This document shows positions 11,829 to 22,960 of a DNA stretch of 64,000 nt, in pieces (the stretch's first letter is position 1; each line of letters starts with the position of its first letter). Below the pieces are notes generated by a model that was not told the DNA's origin, did not search any database, and worked only from the letters and a program-made list of their open reading frames with translations. The DNA is from Eremophila alpestris peregrina (Eukaryota; Chordata; Aves; Passeriformes; Alaudidae). The position numbers were made by a program, and so were the translations under genes. The stretch lies in the NCBI GenBank assembly GCA_009792885.1, contig WMCF01000014.1:15884049-15948048 (forward strand), read 5' to 3'.

Positions 11829-14223
11829 ATAGTACCACTACCTACTTCTGGCTGAAGAGCCCAGGATGGATATGAAGGTGTTGTATATTCTACTCTGTAT
11901 TTACAAAGACTTTTTTTGAATGAAAGCATCTTAGCACAACCTTAAAAAAAAGGAGTGTTTTCTTTTTAATTTATACATGTTCATAATAAAAATTATGGAA
12001 AAGAAGATGAAAAAGGAGAAATGAGGTGTTCTGCATAGCCTTGTAGTGGCATCTTATCTCTGATCTTTTATATAGATATATCAGTTCAGTGAGTGGGAGC
12101 ATAATGTACAAGGAATTAACATTGCTTGGATTTTGTGAGCCTCTCATTTCATAGAAATTTTGCCAACAGCAAATCAACAAGATTTCAGTTGTAATAGTCT
12201 GCTACGTGTGGAAAGAGGCACATTAATAACTTGACACGCAGCTTAGGAAAAGGCTGTGGTTCTTACTCAATAAAAAACAATCTGAGAAAAAATGTTCACC
12301 TTGCAGCTACTGCCTTTAATGTTCGTTTCACATATAATGACTCCTGTGATGGAGGAAGCCTTCTGATCCATCTTGGGCTGAAAGACCACCGGGCGTGGGA
12401 TCACTGTTGTTCTTGCTCTGGATTTGTGCTGTTCCTTGTGCTGGGGTTTTAGGTTTTGCTTAATTGTTTTTCAGGACAAAAGATAATCTTTTTTGACCTG
12501 CCAAGCTGTTGCACGTCCTCAGTTTTCTTTGTTGGTTTGAAACATGTTGTTGTTTTCCCTACAGATTAATAGGAAAAGGAAGGGCTCATGTGGCATGTTG
12601 CTATCATTTTGTTGTAAAGATGCACCTTACAAGTCATGTGTGTTGTGGTCTTATCAGAATGCGGGTGTCTTAATATAAACACCACATTTCTCAAATTTAC
12701 CACTGGGAATAGTTTTTCTGGAAACATCCCTCATTATTGACATGAGCCTATTAATCCTCATTTTACTGTTTCTTCTTGCATGTTAATATGTGTTCATTTC
12801 CATCCACTCACACAAGTTTTAGTATATATGTTATTAAATGTTTTACTGTACAAAAATTCTTACGTTTTTATTATAGTTTGTGTATTGAGGAAAATTTCAT
12901 ACATTTCACGCCACACCTTTGAAACAGAGGAGCAGAAACTGTAGTCTTGCTTTTTCAAATAGTGATTAAGTTTACTATTACAAATTCTCAGAATAGCAGT
13001 CTGTCCTGAGAATGCATTTGGTAAAGGAAAAGGCAGTCAGCTAGAGTTTCTGAGACTTCTCTGTGGATGTGACTGTAGAGAGCGTATGCACATGTAGATA
13101 AAACTGATTTTCTGTAAAGTAGTGGTTTTTAAATACAAGGAAAGCAAATGTGTTTTAAGTTTAATTAAGTCCATATTGAATATATTGCCCTTGTCTTACA
13201 TTTGGAGCTTTTCTGGTTATATGGTGCTACCATGTCAGTGTGAACAAGTATGCTGTATATATTATACCAACACTTCTTCCTAAGCATTGTCTTGATACCT
13301 GTTTTTTCAGTGTAGAAAAATAACCACTTCTGCAAATAGTACTCTTAAGACTGCAAGACAGAAGTCCCTAAAGATCATTTAACAATGCTATTTTGAGCAA
13401 AGAATGCTCCAGTGGTCATTTTCTTTCAGTTAGTGACAGGTGATGCACAAAAAAGATGCCTAGATTTTAGCGCTCTGTTAATTTTAGCTCAAAAGTCTTG
13501 TGTGGTTTTTTTTCGCCTGATTTTAAAATATAAATTTAAGGATCAAAGAGCTGCTCCTAGTCCTAGCACACGGGTTATCATGCTTCTATATTGTTATATG
13601 AAAAATGGTTTTTTTCTGTTTCTATAGTCAAAATGTTTGTCTCAATGACAACAAAACTGATTTTTGAGGAGCCCGATACAACTCAATGGAAGGAATCTTT
13701 GCTCAATGCCATTTCATAAGCTGCTAATTTGCTAACATTAGAAATAACTTTCAGTCCTTCCAGTTTGTTACTTCTCTCATGAATCCTAGAGTTCAGAATG
13801 AAATTGTCTTTTGAAGCAATTAATTCTAGTTGTATTGGAATACTTTTTCTATATTGGTGGAGCCAGGCTTTTGTGATTTCATGATGACATAATGAATTTT
13901 GAACATGGTTCAAAATGTGAAGTCAAGATACAACTTCTTTGTATCTTTGGTGCTTAGAACTTGATTATTAATCAAAAATATCTCATACTGAAAGTCTCTT
14001 GGTTTTGACATAATTTGTGCTATTTCCTTTTCTGCTCTATTATTATTGTTATTGTATGTAATGGCAAGAAACAAACATCTTTTATATCCTATTGCTAGGA
14101 ATGAGTAGGTATTTGCATAGTCTTTGTCATTAGCAAAGATTTAAATCTCGTAGCATGTAAAAGTATCTATATTAAGAACAAATTTCTGATCTTTTTGGTT
14201 TTTTTCTTTTTTTCTTACAACAG

Positions 14224-14418
14224 AAAACCGTTGCATCTCCAACTGTTTCACGCCTTACAGATACTTCAAAATTCACGGGTTCTCACAAAGAGAGGTTTGA
14301 TGCCAGTGGGAAAGGAAAAGGCAGAGCTGGCCGAGAAGATCTGGTGGATAACTCAGGATATGTATCTGGTTATAAGCATGCAGGCACATACGATCATAAA
14401 GTACAAGGAAACAAGTAA
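14224..14418 (+). CDS. TPPP: TPPP (p25-alpha), terminal coding exon with stop
   Basis: This exon encodes 64 residues and ends with TAA at 14416-14418, the same length as the human last exon as I recall it. It begins KTVASPTVSRLTDTSKFTGS and ends HKVQGNK. It carries the TPPP hallmark GSHKERFD, the glycine-rich Rossmann-like motif GKGKGRAG (GxGxGxxG), and the conserved C-terminal block YVSGYKHAGTYD. The acceptor is a long T/C tract ending CAG at 14221-14223, in phase 0 with the previous exon. The match to TPPP is much closer than to TPPP2 or TPPP3, which differ in the final residues. Residue 159 in human numbering, a serine in mammals, is alanine here while Ser160 is kept. No frameshift or premature stop is present, so the gene looks intact over the part seen. 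Confidence 0.96.
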   Translation, partial: KTVASPTVSRLTDTSKFTGSHKERFDASGKGKGRAGREDLVDNSGYVSGYKHAGTYDHKVQGNK

Positions 14419-15915
14419 GGCTGAGGGTTTACAACACAGAGGGGGATAGAGTATATATTTGTAAGGATGATGTTATGAATCCCACGTGTGTTGGTTATTG
14501 TGAATGTTGAGACTATGTTGTCAAGAAGTTGTCTTCAGGAACTGGAACTGATTTCAACATCTGAGCTACTCGCAGCACTATGCCACTTCATTACATTCCT
14601 CATGCATATATTGGCAAAAAAAAAAAAGTAGGTATAAAAAAAATACACCATTTTGTTGAGCTTTAGGAAGAAAAAAACCCAAACCAACAAACAACAAAAC
14701 CAAAGTCAAGAGCAGTTATACCACACTTTGTCAATTCAAGCAAAGTATCTCAAACATTCCTAGATGTTCAGTTGCCCTGATGATGTCAAAGAGAACTTCT
14801 TGAAAAGAGGATCTTTGTATCAGTCTTTCTGAAGAATATCCCATTACTTAAGCAGTTTCATTTGACTACTGTTTTAGGGGGGGAGGGGGTTAAATGTCTT
14901 ATATGGGATCTAGCACTTTTCTTAAAACATTCAACAATATACTGTCGGGAAGTAAGGGGTAGTAATGTACTAGGTTCTAGCCTGTGATTGTCATATACGA
15001 CTCATGGAAAAACTGAAAAAAAGCTATTTCTAGGACAATATAGGCTCTAAAGTATTTTATGTCAACAGAAAGAGTTGGAAAATACCAGCCATTACTTTCC
15101 TCCTGTCTATATTTTGTGCTTGTTCTTGTGTGTACTGTAGCATGGTTCTGACTGGCTGGATTTGGATGGAGCTGTTGTACTAACCTGAGAGGTGAGGAAT
15201 AAGACATTACTAAGAAAGTCTAGTTAAGGATTTTCACAGTCTGTTTTCAAGTTTGCACTGCCTCACATTGGAAGTGAAGGGGGCATTAAGCTAATAATGC
15301 TTTAAAATATTGTTTATGACTAAACACTGCCAATCAGATTGCTATTAAATGAACAGTTATTTTGCACATATGTTGGCACGTAGTCCCTTTAAGCTCTAAC
15401 ACATGTAAGGAAAGCTTATGACCCCTTAGAGTAGGGACATTTACAGTTAATATCTATGTAATTAGGTGCAATTGACCCACAAAAATTCCCCCAAACCATT
15501 ATAACTGAGCTACATTTTATGATAGATTCATTTGAAGCCAAAGGATTTGATTCTCTGTTCACTCTTGCTGCCAAATTTGGCAGTAATAGCATTGCTGGGA
15601 ATGGCTTTCCAATGTTACCAGGAGAACCAGTCCCAAAGGTTTAAGCTACAGACAGCTGAGTGTGACCTAGCTGGGATCCAGAATGCCAAAGGAAATTAAT
15701 TGGAATAAAAATAACTTTTTAAAAAATCTTGATTGAAAAGGAGAGAAAGGGCCTTTCCACTTTTCTGCAAAAGCTGAACAAGTACCTTGATGTATTACTC
15801 TGATTTTCTGAAGTTGTGAAAGATAGGATGTTCAGTATTCAAAATCAGTTCTTTGCAGTTCTGCCTTGCTTTCTTTCAAAAAGAGCTTGTGCACTGATTT
15901 TCATGTTCATCTCTG

Positions 15916-15921
15916 AATAAA
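15916..15921 (+). terminator. TPPP: Candidate poly(A) signal AATAAA (proximal)
   Basis: This is an exact AATAAA hexamer about 1.5 kb after the TPPP stop. The downstream bases include a T-rich stretch, but there is no strong GT-rich element. Use is not demonstrated. Confidence 0.3.
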
Positions 15922-16606
15922 GATTAATAGTTGTATTGCTCTTCCCCCACCCATTTAAGCATCCCACTCAGAGTACATAAACGTAGGTGAGCAGTGTGTG
16001 CTGTCATGTGCCATGCAGGTGAACAGTCTGTATTTGGCCAGTGTGTGGAAAGGGAGCACTGGTTTTCAGCCCTTAAACTGTTGATGGTTTGTTCTGCTGA
16101 TGTTATGTGATAGACTGTAACTTCTCCCTCAGTGACCCTTTGAGCCCATACATCAGCCTAAAACCAAAACAATAGCAAATGAAAGGCAAGGGCTTCCTTG
16201 TGGTCTTGGACAACCTTTTGTTTATTGATAATTTATTTTGATATTTGTTTTTAGGCAGGAGGGAAGTTTGCCAAAACACAGCACATGCTCTAGTAAAGAT
16301 TTCAATGGCTTTTCCCGTGGATGGCTTTGGTTACCTGGGAAGATTTTAGATGTATGTAAAGATGCTCAGGATGCAAAGTGTTCAGCTTTGTGAACCCTTT
16401 CCAAGAATTACCCAGTGTTCTTGAAGAGTGAAAGATTATCCACTCCTGTGTTGCACTGGGGACCTGTCACACTCCAAATCAGAAAATACCAACAGTGGCT
16501 GAATTATTCTGGCATGGTAATAAACTGTCTAAATGTAAAGAACCTTCTTCGTCACTGGTGTCTATGCACCTGACGACGGCTCCAGGGTAGTCCTGTTTTT
16601 TCAATT

Positions 16607-16612
16607 AATAAA
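16607..16612 (+). terminator. TPPP: Candidate poly(A) signal AATAAA
   Basis: This is an exact AATAAA within an AT-rich run, about 2.2 kb after the stop codon. It is one of several alternatives and nothing in the sequence favours it strongly. Confidence 0.25.
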
Positions 16613-17440
16613 AAGGCTGAGCCTACAGCCCTTGATGAGTCCTTCAGCTGAGTTACAGGCAAAATCAGTGTCCCTGTTTTTCCTTTTGACTTTAGGACTT
16701 GACTAATAACTCGCTGGTAACTGAAAATTTATTGACCCAGCCTCACTAAAGGGTGAAGTGCAGCCTACTGCAGAGTCCAAGAGCGCATGTTCACCTGTTT
16801 GTTTTTTGCCAGCTATCTGCCTTGTCTGGCACATCCTGGTGACACTTTGCTTTTAGGTACACAAAGGACTGGCTTTCTCAGGTACCCAAATACAGAGTGT
16901 CTGTACTGCCAGAATGTTTCCATACAGGAGGAGTGATTTGTTAGGAAGATTTTAAGATATAATTAGGTTTTAAGTTGTTAGTTCAAAGTGAGAGAGATCA
17001 GCGCACTCATAAGATAGAAGATATGCAAGGGAGTGTGGACAGACCCAAGCTGACACTGTCTAGAAATTGAATTATAAGAGGCTGATGTAATGAGCTGAAC
17101 TTCTGCCAGAGTTTACTTTGCATTGCTTGTGCAGTATAAAATTCCTGCCATGAACCAAAGCACTTTATTTGGACCTGATGCAAACTTTGAAATTCTTTCA
17201 ATGGCATAGTAAGCTTGGGATCAGAACCTGATAAGATGGTTCAGATAATAGTATTTTGAGGAACACACTTCTTTTTTTCTTCTTTGTTTCTACAGTCTGA
17301 TGGTTTTAAACCTCAAAGTGGTACATGAAAAGAAGTCATTCTGATGTGACAGTTACAAAAGAAAGTCGTTGCTGGGAAGATAGTACTTAGTGAAGGTTTT
17401 TCTCTTTTTTCTATGATTGATGTGAAAGATAATGGCTATA

Positions 17441-17446
17441 AATAAA
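17441..17446 (+). terminator. TPPP: Candidate poly(A) signal AATAAA
   Basis: An exact AATAAA sits about 3 kb after the TPPP stop and is followed within 15-30 bases by GTGTATTAGGGG, a plausible GT-rich downstream element. It is a reasonable candidate for a mid-length 3'UTR. Confidence 0.35.
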
Positions 17447-20400
17447 AGCATCTTATGCAGCTGTGTATTAGGGGTTCATTACCTACTTCAGTTCTTATTA
17501 TTCCACTAATATTGGTAGGAAATTAAAAGTCTAAATACTTGCTTGATTATTAGCTCTTAAGTTCCAGACCTGCTTGGGAATGAGGCAAAGTACATTTTCT
17601 TACTCATCTGCTATTCCCTCAACTCTCAGGACAGTAAGTACAGCTTTTACCTCAAAGATGACAGGAAGGGATAGCTGAGGAGGTGCCCAGTTTTCAGCCC
17701 TTAAGAGTGTTGTAGAGCATATTGACTTCTGATGCACCAAGCTGCAGACTGTAACTAAATGTCATGTCTGAAGTAAGGACATGGGAACCTAATAAGGTTT
17801 ACTGTCCTCTCTTTTTTGGAGGGCATCTCAGTTCATTCCATCTAAATTTCCAGCCTGATTTTCAGCATCTTCCACTATGTAGCACTGTATTCTGTGACAC
17901 CTTTATAAAACCCTGTTGTTCCTAGTTACCTCTACTTTCATTACTACAGTAGATGCTACCAAAAGAAATGTGATCAGAAAGTTCAAATAGCTTTTAGAAA
18001 TAACTGCCTTAAAGAACAAACTCATATTGTATTTAAATACTGTGGCAGTACACAATCCTTACCTGTATGTCTACTGAAGCTTAACCTGACCACCAAAACA
18101 TTTACAAGGCCGAGAAGACAAGAAATTAAAATCCTTACTGAGGCAAGTGAATAGTCATTACAAATAATTTTCTAAAAATAATGTTGTTTTTAAGTAAAAT
18201 ATGCAGCAGTCAAAAGGGATTTTCTTCTTAGTGCTTGTTTACTAATTCCGTTTGGTCACTCTGTGAGCTTTAGTTGGGAGTTTCACTGGGAGTTTTGCAA
18301 CCATCAGTATGGAAATATCAGAACCAAAAATTATTGTCTTGCTCTTTGGGGTTATCAAAGCTATGGCAATAGCATTACCGAGAAGCAGACATTAAAAAAC
18401 ACACATAGTTTCATGAGTCCTATATGAACAGTTGTAATTAATTGAAATCAAGTATTTGGAATCCTAAGGGAAATGTTGAATATTAGACTATCGCCAAATT
18501 TTGCCCCTATTTTTTTAAACCACAATACTTCTTACCTCCTTTTCATTTAGGGAAGGGAAAGGGAGATTTCAAAACTACTCATGTGTCACAGCTTGTGTTT
18601 TTCATCAGCACAGAGACTATCTTTCAAAGATATTTTTAATTGAAGTATGTAATTTACTCACCTTACCTAATTAAAAATTCTGACAATTAAATTAAAAATC
18701 TGACAATTTTTAGCATTATGCAAAGCTTTGTTCACCATTACCATTTTAGTCATCCCTATTTTCCCTCTATTGGCTCAAGTGATGTTTTTATGGTAGCTGG
18801 AATTAGGCAGAACAAAAAGGCAAATGACTGCCACGGGTTTAGCTTGCAAGTGATAGGTTATCCCAGCCATCTGTAATCATCTGTAATCATCATGTATATT
18901 CCTCCAAAACCAAAACTTTAAAGTTTTTTCCTTAAGGCTTTTCATAGTTATGAAATGAATTTTAGTTCTTTGTGCCTGCATGTATGATAGTCAAAACATA
19001 ACCCTGCCTTCAGGGATGCATGTATTCTGGGGGCACATGCCTGTCATCAGTGAATAAGAATTCTCTGTTTGCACTGGCCAAAAGCAAACCTTTTACCTTC
19101 ATGATAGAGCAAATGTAACATTGCACTGGTGTGTGTCCTCTTAACTGACTGTCAGCAGTGTGTGTGTGCCAAAATAACTACACCTCTGTGTATGTTGTTT
19201 GTAGTGTGAATATTATGTTCTTGGCTTGTCACTTAGTTGGTATTAAGTAATGTAATGCACAAGACTTGTGTAGGTTTGTGTGTGTGTGCACATGCTCTTT
19301 GGATCCAGCTTACGTAATTAAACTGTGTAAATGTTGATGAAAAACTTAAATCTTAGGGCCAAGCTCTAGTCCTGCAGCCAGTGCTGTTTAGCTTGGCTGG
19401 TTTTGGGACATTGCCATTCTCCCTTCATAGCATGAAAATAAAGATCTAGAGGAGGCTTTTATGGTTTTACCTGTCTACCCTGTTCGGAGAGAAATCACAC
19501 TTCAGCAATTCTAACATAGACTTAGTGTGACAAGAGGAGTTTCTCCATGGTGAGGAAGTAGGAGAGAGTGAGTTAGGGTGAAAGCAAGCTTTCCACTGAG
19601 TGCTCTTAAGAAACCGTTTAAAACAATGCTCTCCACGGGCCCTATATTTTCCTTTGCCCCAGCTTTGTGGAGCAAGTTGACACTCTCTGTGTAAACACAC
19701 AGTGTTCATCATCCATTAGTAAGTAGAAAGCTGTGGTATAATGAGATGGGAACAGAAAACAGGAGTGTCATACATTGCCTATGGACTCAGGTCTTGCTTG
19801 GACCGTTCTATAATTAAATAACAGAAGCATAATGACAGCTCTTAAACTTGTGTGAAATTCTTAAAGTCTGGAATACCTCAAATTATTACATGTATACCTC
19901 CTGTGTTTGGAGTGTTTGCCCATAAAATATCATGTAACATTCAGTTACTGATTTTGTGCAGCCCCAAAGTGCTCATTTGGCTTACTTAATATAAGCTGGA
20001 AATGATGGTCAGATGTTCCTTTTAGTCTTCAGAACCCTAGAACCAATAAGAAACCTGTAGTTGCATTCATGCTTGCTCATTAAACTCAAAAGCAATGCTT
20101 TGAATGATGCCCCAGCTAAGAATAATGCTTCTGGAAGTAAAAGAATATTGCAGATATAACCTCCACGTCTTAACTGTCCAAGTAATTTATTTTTGCAGGG
20201 AGAATTATCTGTTAATATATTTGGTATTTTTTAATATTTTTCATATATTAGCATTGGTATATTGCTTCAAAAACCCTATGGAGAAGGTGGATTTCAAAAC
20301 AAGTTTAAAATACAACTCTTGACTTTGTTGTCAGAAAACATTTGACTTGGCTTATTTCATTCAAACTAATTGATCATCCACTCAAGACAGACTTTGGCAA

Positions 20401-22550
20401 GAGAAAGCCTCATCATAAATAAAAGAGGGAAGAATCCAGCCTCTTGTCAGAGCATTCTTGACAGATATTTGCAGTTCTGGTAGTCTGAAACATTTTTTTG
20501 AAAAAATAATTATCTTTTGTATTCATGTCCATGCACACAGGCACTACTTGGGGGCATGGATATACATGAGGGCAAAACTGCAGAAAAGACTTTTTTCCCC
20601 CTCTTTAAACCTTGCATTTAGAAATTAACATTAAAATACCCAGCTGACTGATTTGGAAAAATGATAAACTACTATCATATTCCATTGCAGCTAAATAGCC
20701 AATGAATTATTTTCAAATACAGTTACACAGCATCTCTTTTTTGTGAGTTACTGTAAAGCTTATGGCTCTGTACAAAGTTACTTTTGATGTAAACATTTGG
20801 AAAGGTCTCAAAGATAATGCTCATGATAATTTGCCCTTACCTCCACTTATCTTTATGCAAGATTTTTCTACTACTTTGCTCATTTTTCAGAAAACATCAG
20901 AAACATGAATACAGTTACACTTAACTAAACTAAAAATGTGGCCCTAAAAGTACACTCAGTTAATCCATCTTTGCATTTTGATCACAAGCTACATTATAGA
21001 TGAACAACAAAATAAGAAAAAAAGATGGCAGTCTGAATCCCCACAGCAGTGAATTATTTTAAGTTCCTGTTTACATCAGATGAGTTTCTGTATGCTTGCA
21101 TTTGCTCAAATGCTATTTTTAAACAAAGTAATTAAATAATGTGAAATACTGCAGCCTGGGCTCTGTTAAATAGGGTTATATTAATGCAACTGAAATGTTG
21201 TGTATGTCTGTAACAGTCAAGCTAAATATGTTCTAGATCTTTACAAAGGCTTTGTGTAAAGTCAATTAACCTACAAACTGATGTCCTGTATAAAACTGTG
21301 TGGCAAACTACTTTTGTTAGCACTGTAGTGTATGAAAAGGTAAGATCATAGACAAAAACAAGTTACAGGGTGCAAAAAATTGCTTGTTTTTAATCTTTGT
21401 GCTGAGTTCAGAATATATCAGCTTTGCCAAATTCTTGTAGCAGGGAAATTTTTTTGTACAATGCTTATAATACAAAGTAATTTGTCTTTACATTCTGTAA
21501 AGCAGAGAAATGGTCATTGTTGGATGAATATATTGAAGTTTATTCTTAGCAAGGTGTTATGTTTCACAGATTTAAATATTAGAGGAGAAATATATATTTA
21601 TACAGAAGTATAATTTTTGAATGAGATTGATTTTGTTCAGTCATGAACCATTTATTTATCCACATTATGCTTTATTCCTTTGCTAGCTTGTTTATCAGTT
21701 CATGCTGTTCCAACATCCATTTATAGTTTGATTTAGATGTTTTGATTCTTTATTTGCACAAATCTGGATGTGCATACTGTCAGGACCTGATCATAAAGAG
21801 TGGAGGCAAAAGTGTTTTGGCTTTGATTACCTAGAGCACTAATGAAAATTTAATCATTAAGCAGTTGGGATATGGAGATAGGTCTTGGCATAGTCTTCCT
21901 TGGAGCACTGTACACTATGATGAAAACCTTCAGTGAAGCTTATTCGTTTTTGTTCTTATTTTCATTTGTCTTTCATCAACCAGGAAGCTGCTGTGTGCTA
22001 ATAATTACCTGCAATATTTCTGATTGCAGGCATTGCAAATATTAACATGCAGCTGTACTAGCCTACTGTGTTCACTGTGAAATTTTCAACATGGTAAAAA
22101 ACTTTACATGATCATTTAACCTTACAAGTTTACTTTTTCTCACTAATTCAACACTTTTCATTATTGCAAATGAACAACTTGAGCATAGCATTTCTAAATC
22201 TTACCTGTAGTAGATAAACATGTCCTAAGCAAAGATTTTTAACCACTTGATGAAGGGGGCCAGGCACCATCCAGTGCAAAGCACACTGGGCAAAATCTTA
22301 CCCCACTGCAGTTCCAAAATTCTAGCTGGTGTCAGCAAAAATAGAACCACCGTTACCAAGGGGTTAATATGCTTAGTAACCATGAGAAGAGGTTATGGAG
22401 GAGCACAACAGTGATACTCCATTTCCATGTCTTTATTTCTGTTAATTAAAACTACTACTCTTCAATCTCTAAAATAAGTAAAAGAAACTTGAAGGGGGGA
22501 TCATATACTACTAGTTTGTACTAGGTTTTTTCAGGAAAAGGAAACAAATT

Positions 22551-22573
22551 TATATATATATATATATATATAT
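22551..22573. repeat. (TA)n microsatellite
   Basis: About eleven uninterrupted TA units lie in the putative TPPP 3' region. It is likely length-variable. Confidence 0.97.
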
Positions 22574-22934
22574 GCAATATATTTTTACACTGTTTATTAA
22601 TGCTAGAAAGTATTAAATGTATCACTTTATCTGTGTGAATGTTAAAGTAATGACAATGTTATGGATGTTTTAAACCTTTTGAAATTGTCTTGTTAAATTC
22701 TAAACCCACATTAACAATGGAAAAGCTACTTTGTCTGCAACATTATTGTTGATGTTTTAGGGGAAAAGTTCAAGTGCAGCAGTTGTTTTGATTAGCACTG
22801 TAAAAGCTTGGCTTGACAAGTTATAGTGAAATCCATATTTTAAACACCATTTTGTTAAAGCATAGCTTCTCATTAAGTACGTTACTGCTGTTGACTGACT
22901 GTATAAAATTGTATTTTTAGTTGGTAAAGTGATC

Positions 22935-22940
22935 AATAAA
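22935..22940 (+). terminator. TPPP: Candidate distal poly(A) signal AATAAA
   Basis: An exact AATAAA is followed directly by a TGTGTT element about 8.5 kb after the TPPP stop, at the end of the repeat-poor interval. Two hairpins lie 106-168 bases further on. It could mark the distal end of a very long 3'UTR, but this is inferred from context only. Confidence 0.35.
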
Positions 22941-22960
22941 TGTGTTACTACATCAGTTCT

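Larger units (their letters stand above)
3838..14223 (+). other. TPPP: TPPP intron between the last two coding exons
   Basis: This 10,386-bp GT-AG intron has donor GTATGT and acceptor TTCTTACAACAG. It contains two CR1 insertions in the sense direction (9482-9655 and 10907-11828) and a small hairpin duplication at 6829-6882. I saw no further exon-like sequence. The patch at about 8100-8780 is more GC-rich than its surroundings but has no recognisable coding content. The remaining bases look like ordinary intronic DNA. Confidence 0.85.
14419..22960 (+). other. TPPP: TPPP 3'UTR and/or downstream flank, end undetermined
   Basis: This region follows the TPPP stop codon directly. It is AT-rich and notably free of recognisable CR1, SINE or LTR insertions over about 8.5 kb, unlike the intron before it and the DNA after 25.8 kb. 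Long 3'UTRs are usual for TPPP in other vertebrates, so part or all of it may be transcribed as the last exon. Several AATAAA hexamers could end the transcript. No second coding exon was recognised. Confidence 0.45.

Noticed and set aside
14195..14449. 84-codon frame across the last TPPP exon
   Set aside because: It uses a different frame from the family-matching one and starts in the polypyrimidine tract of the intron.
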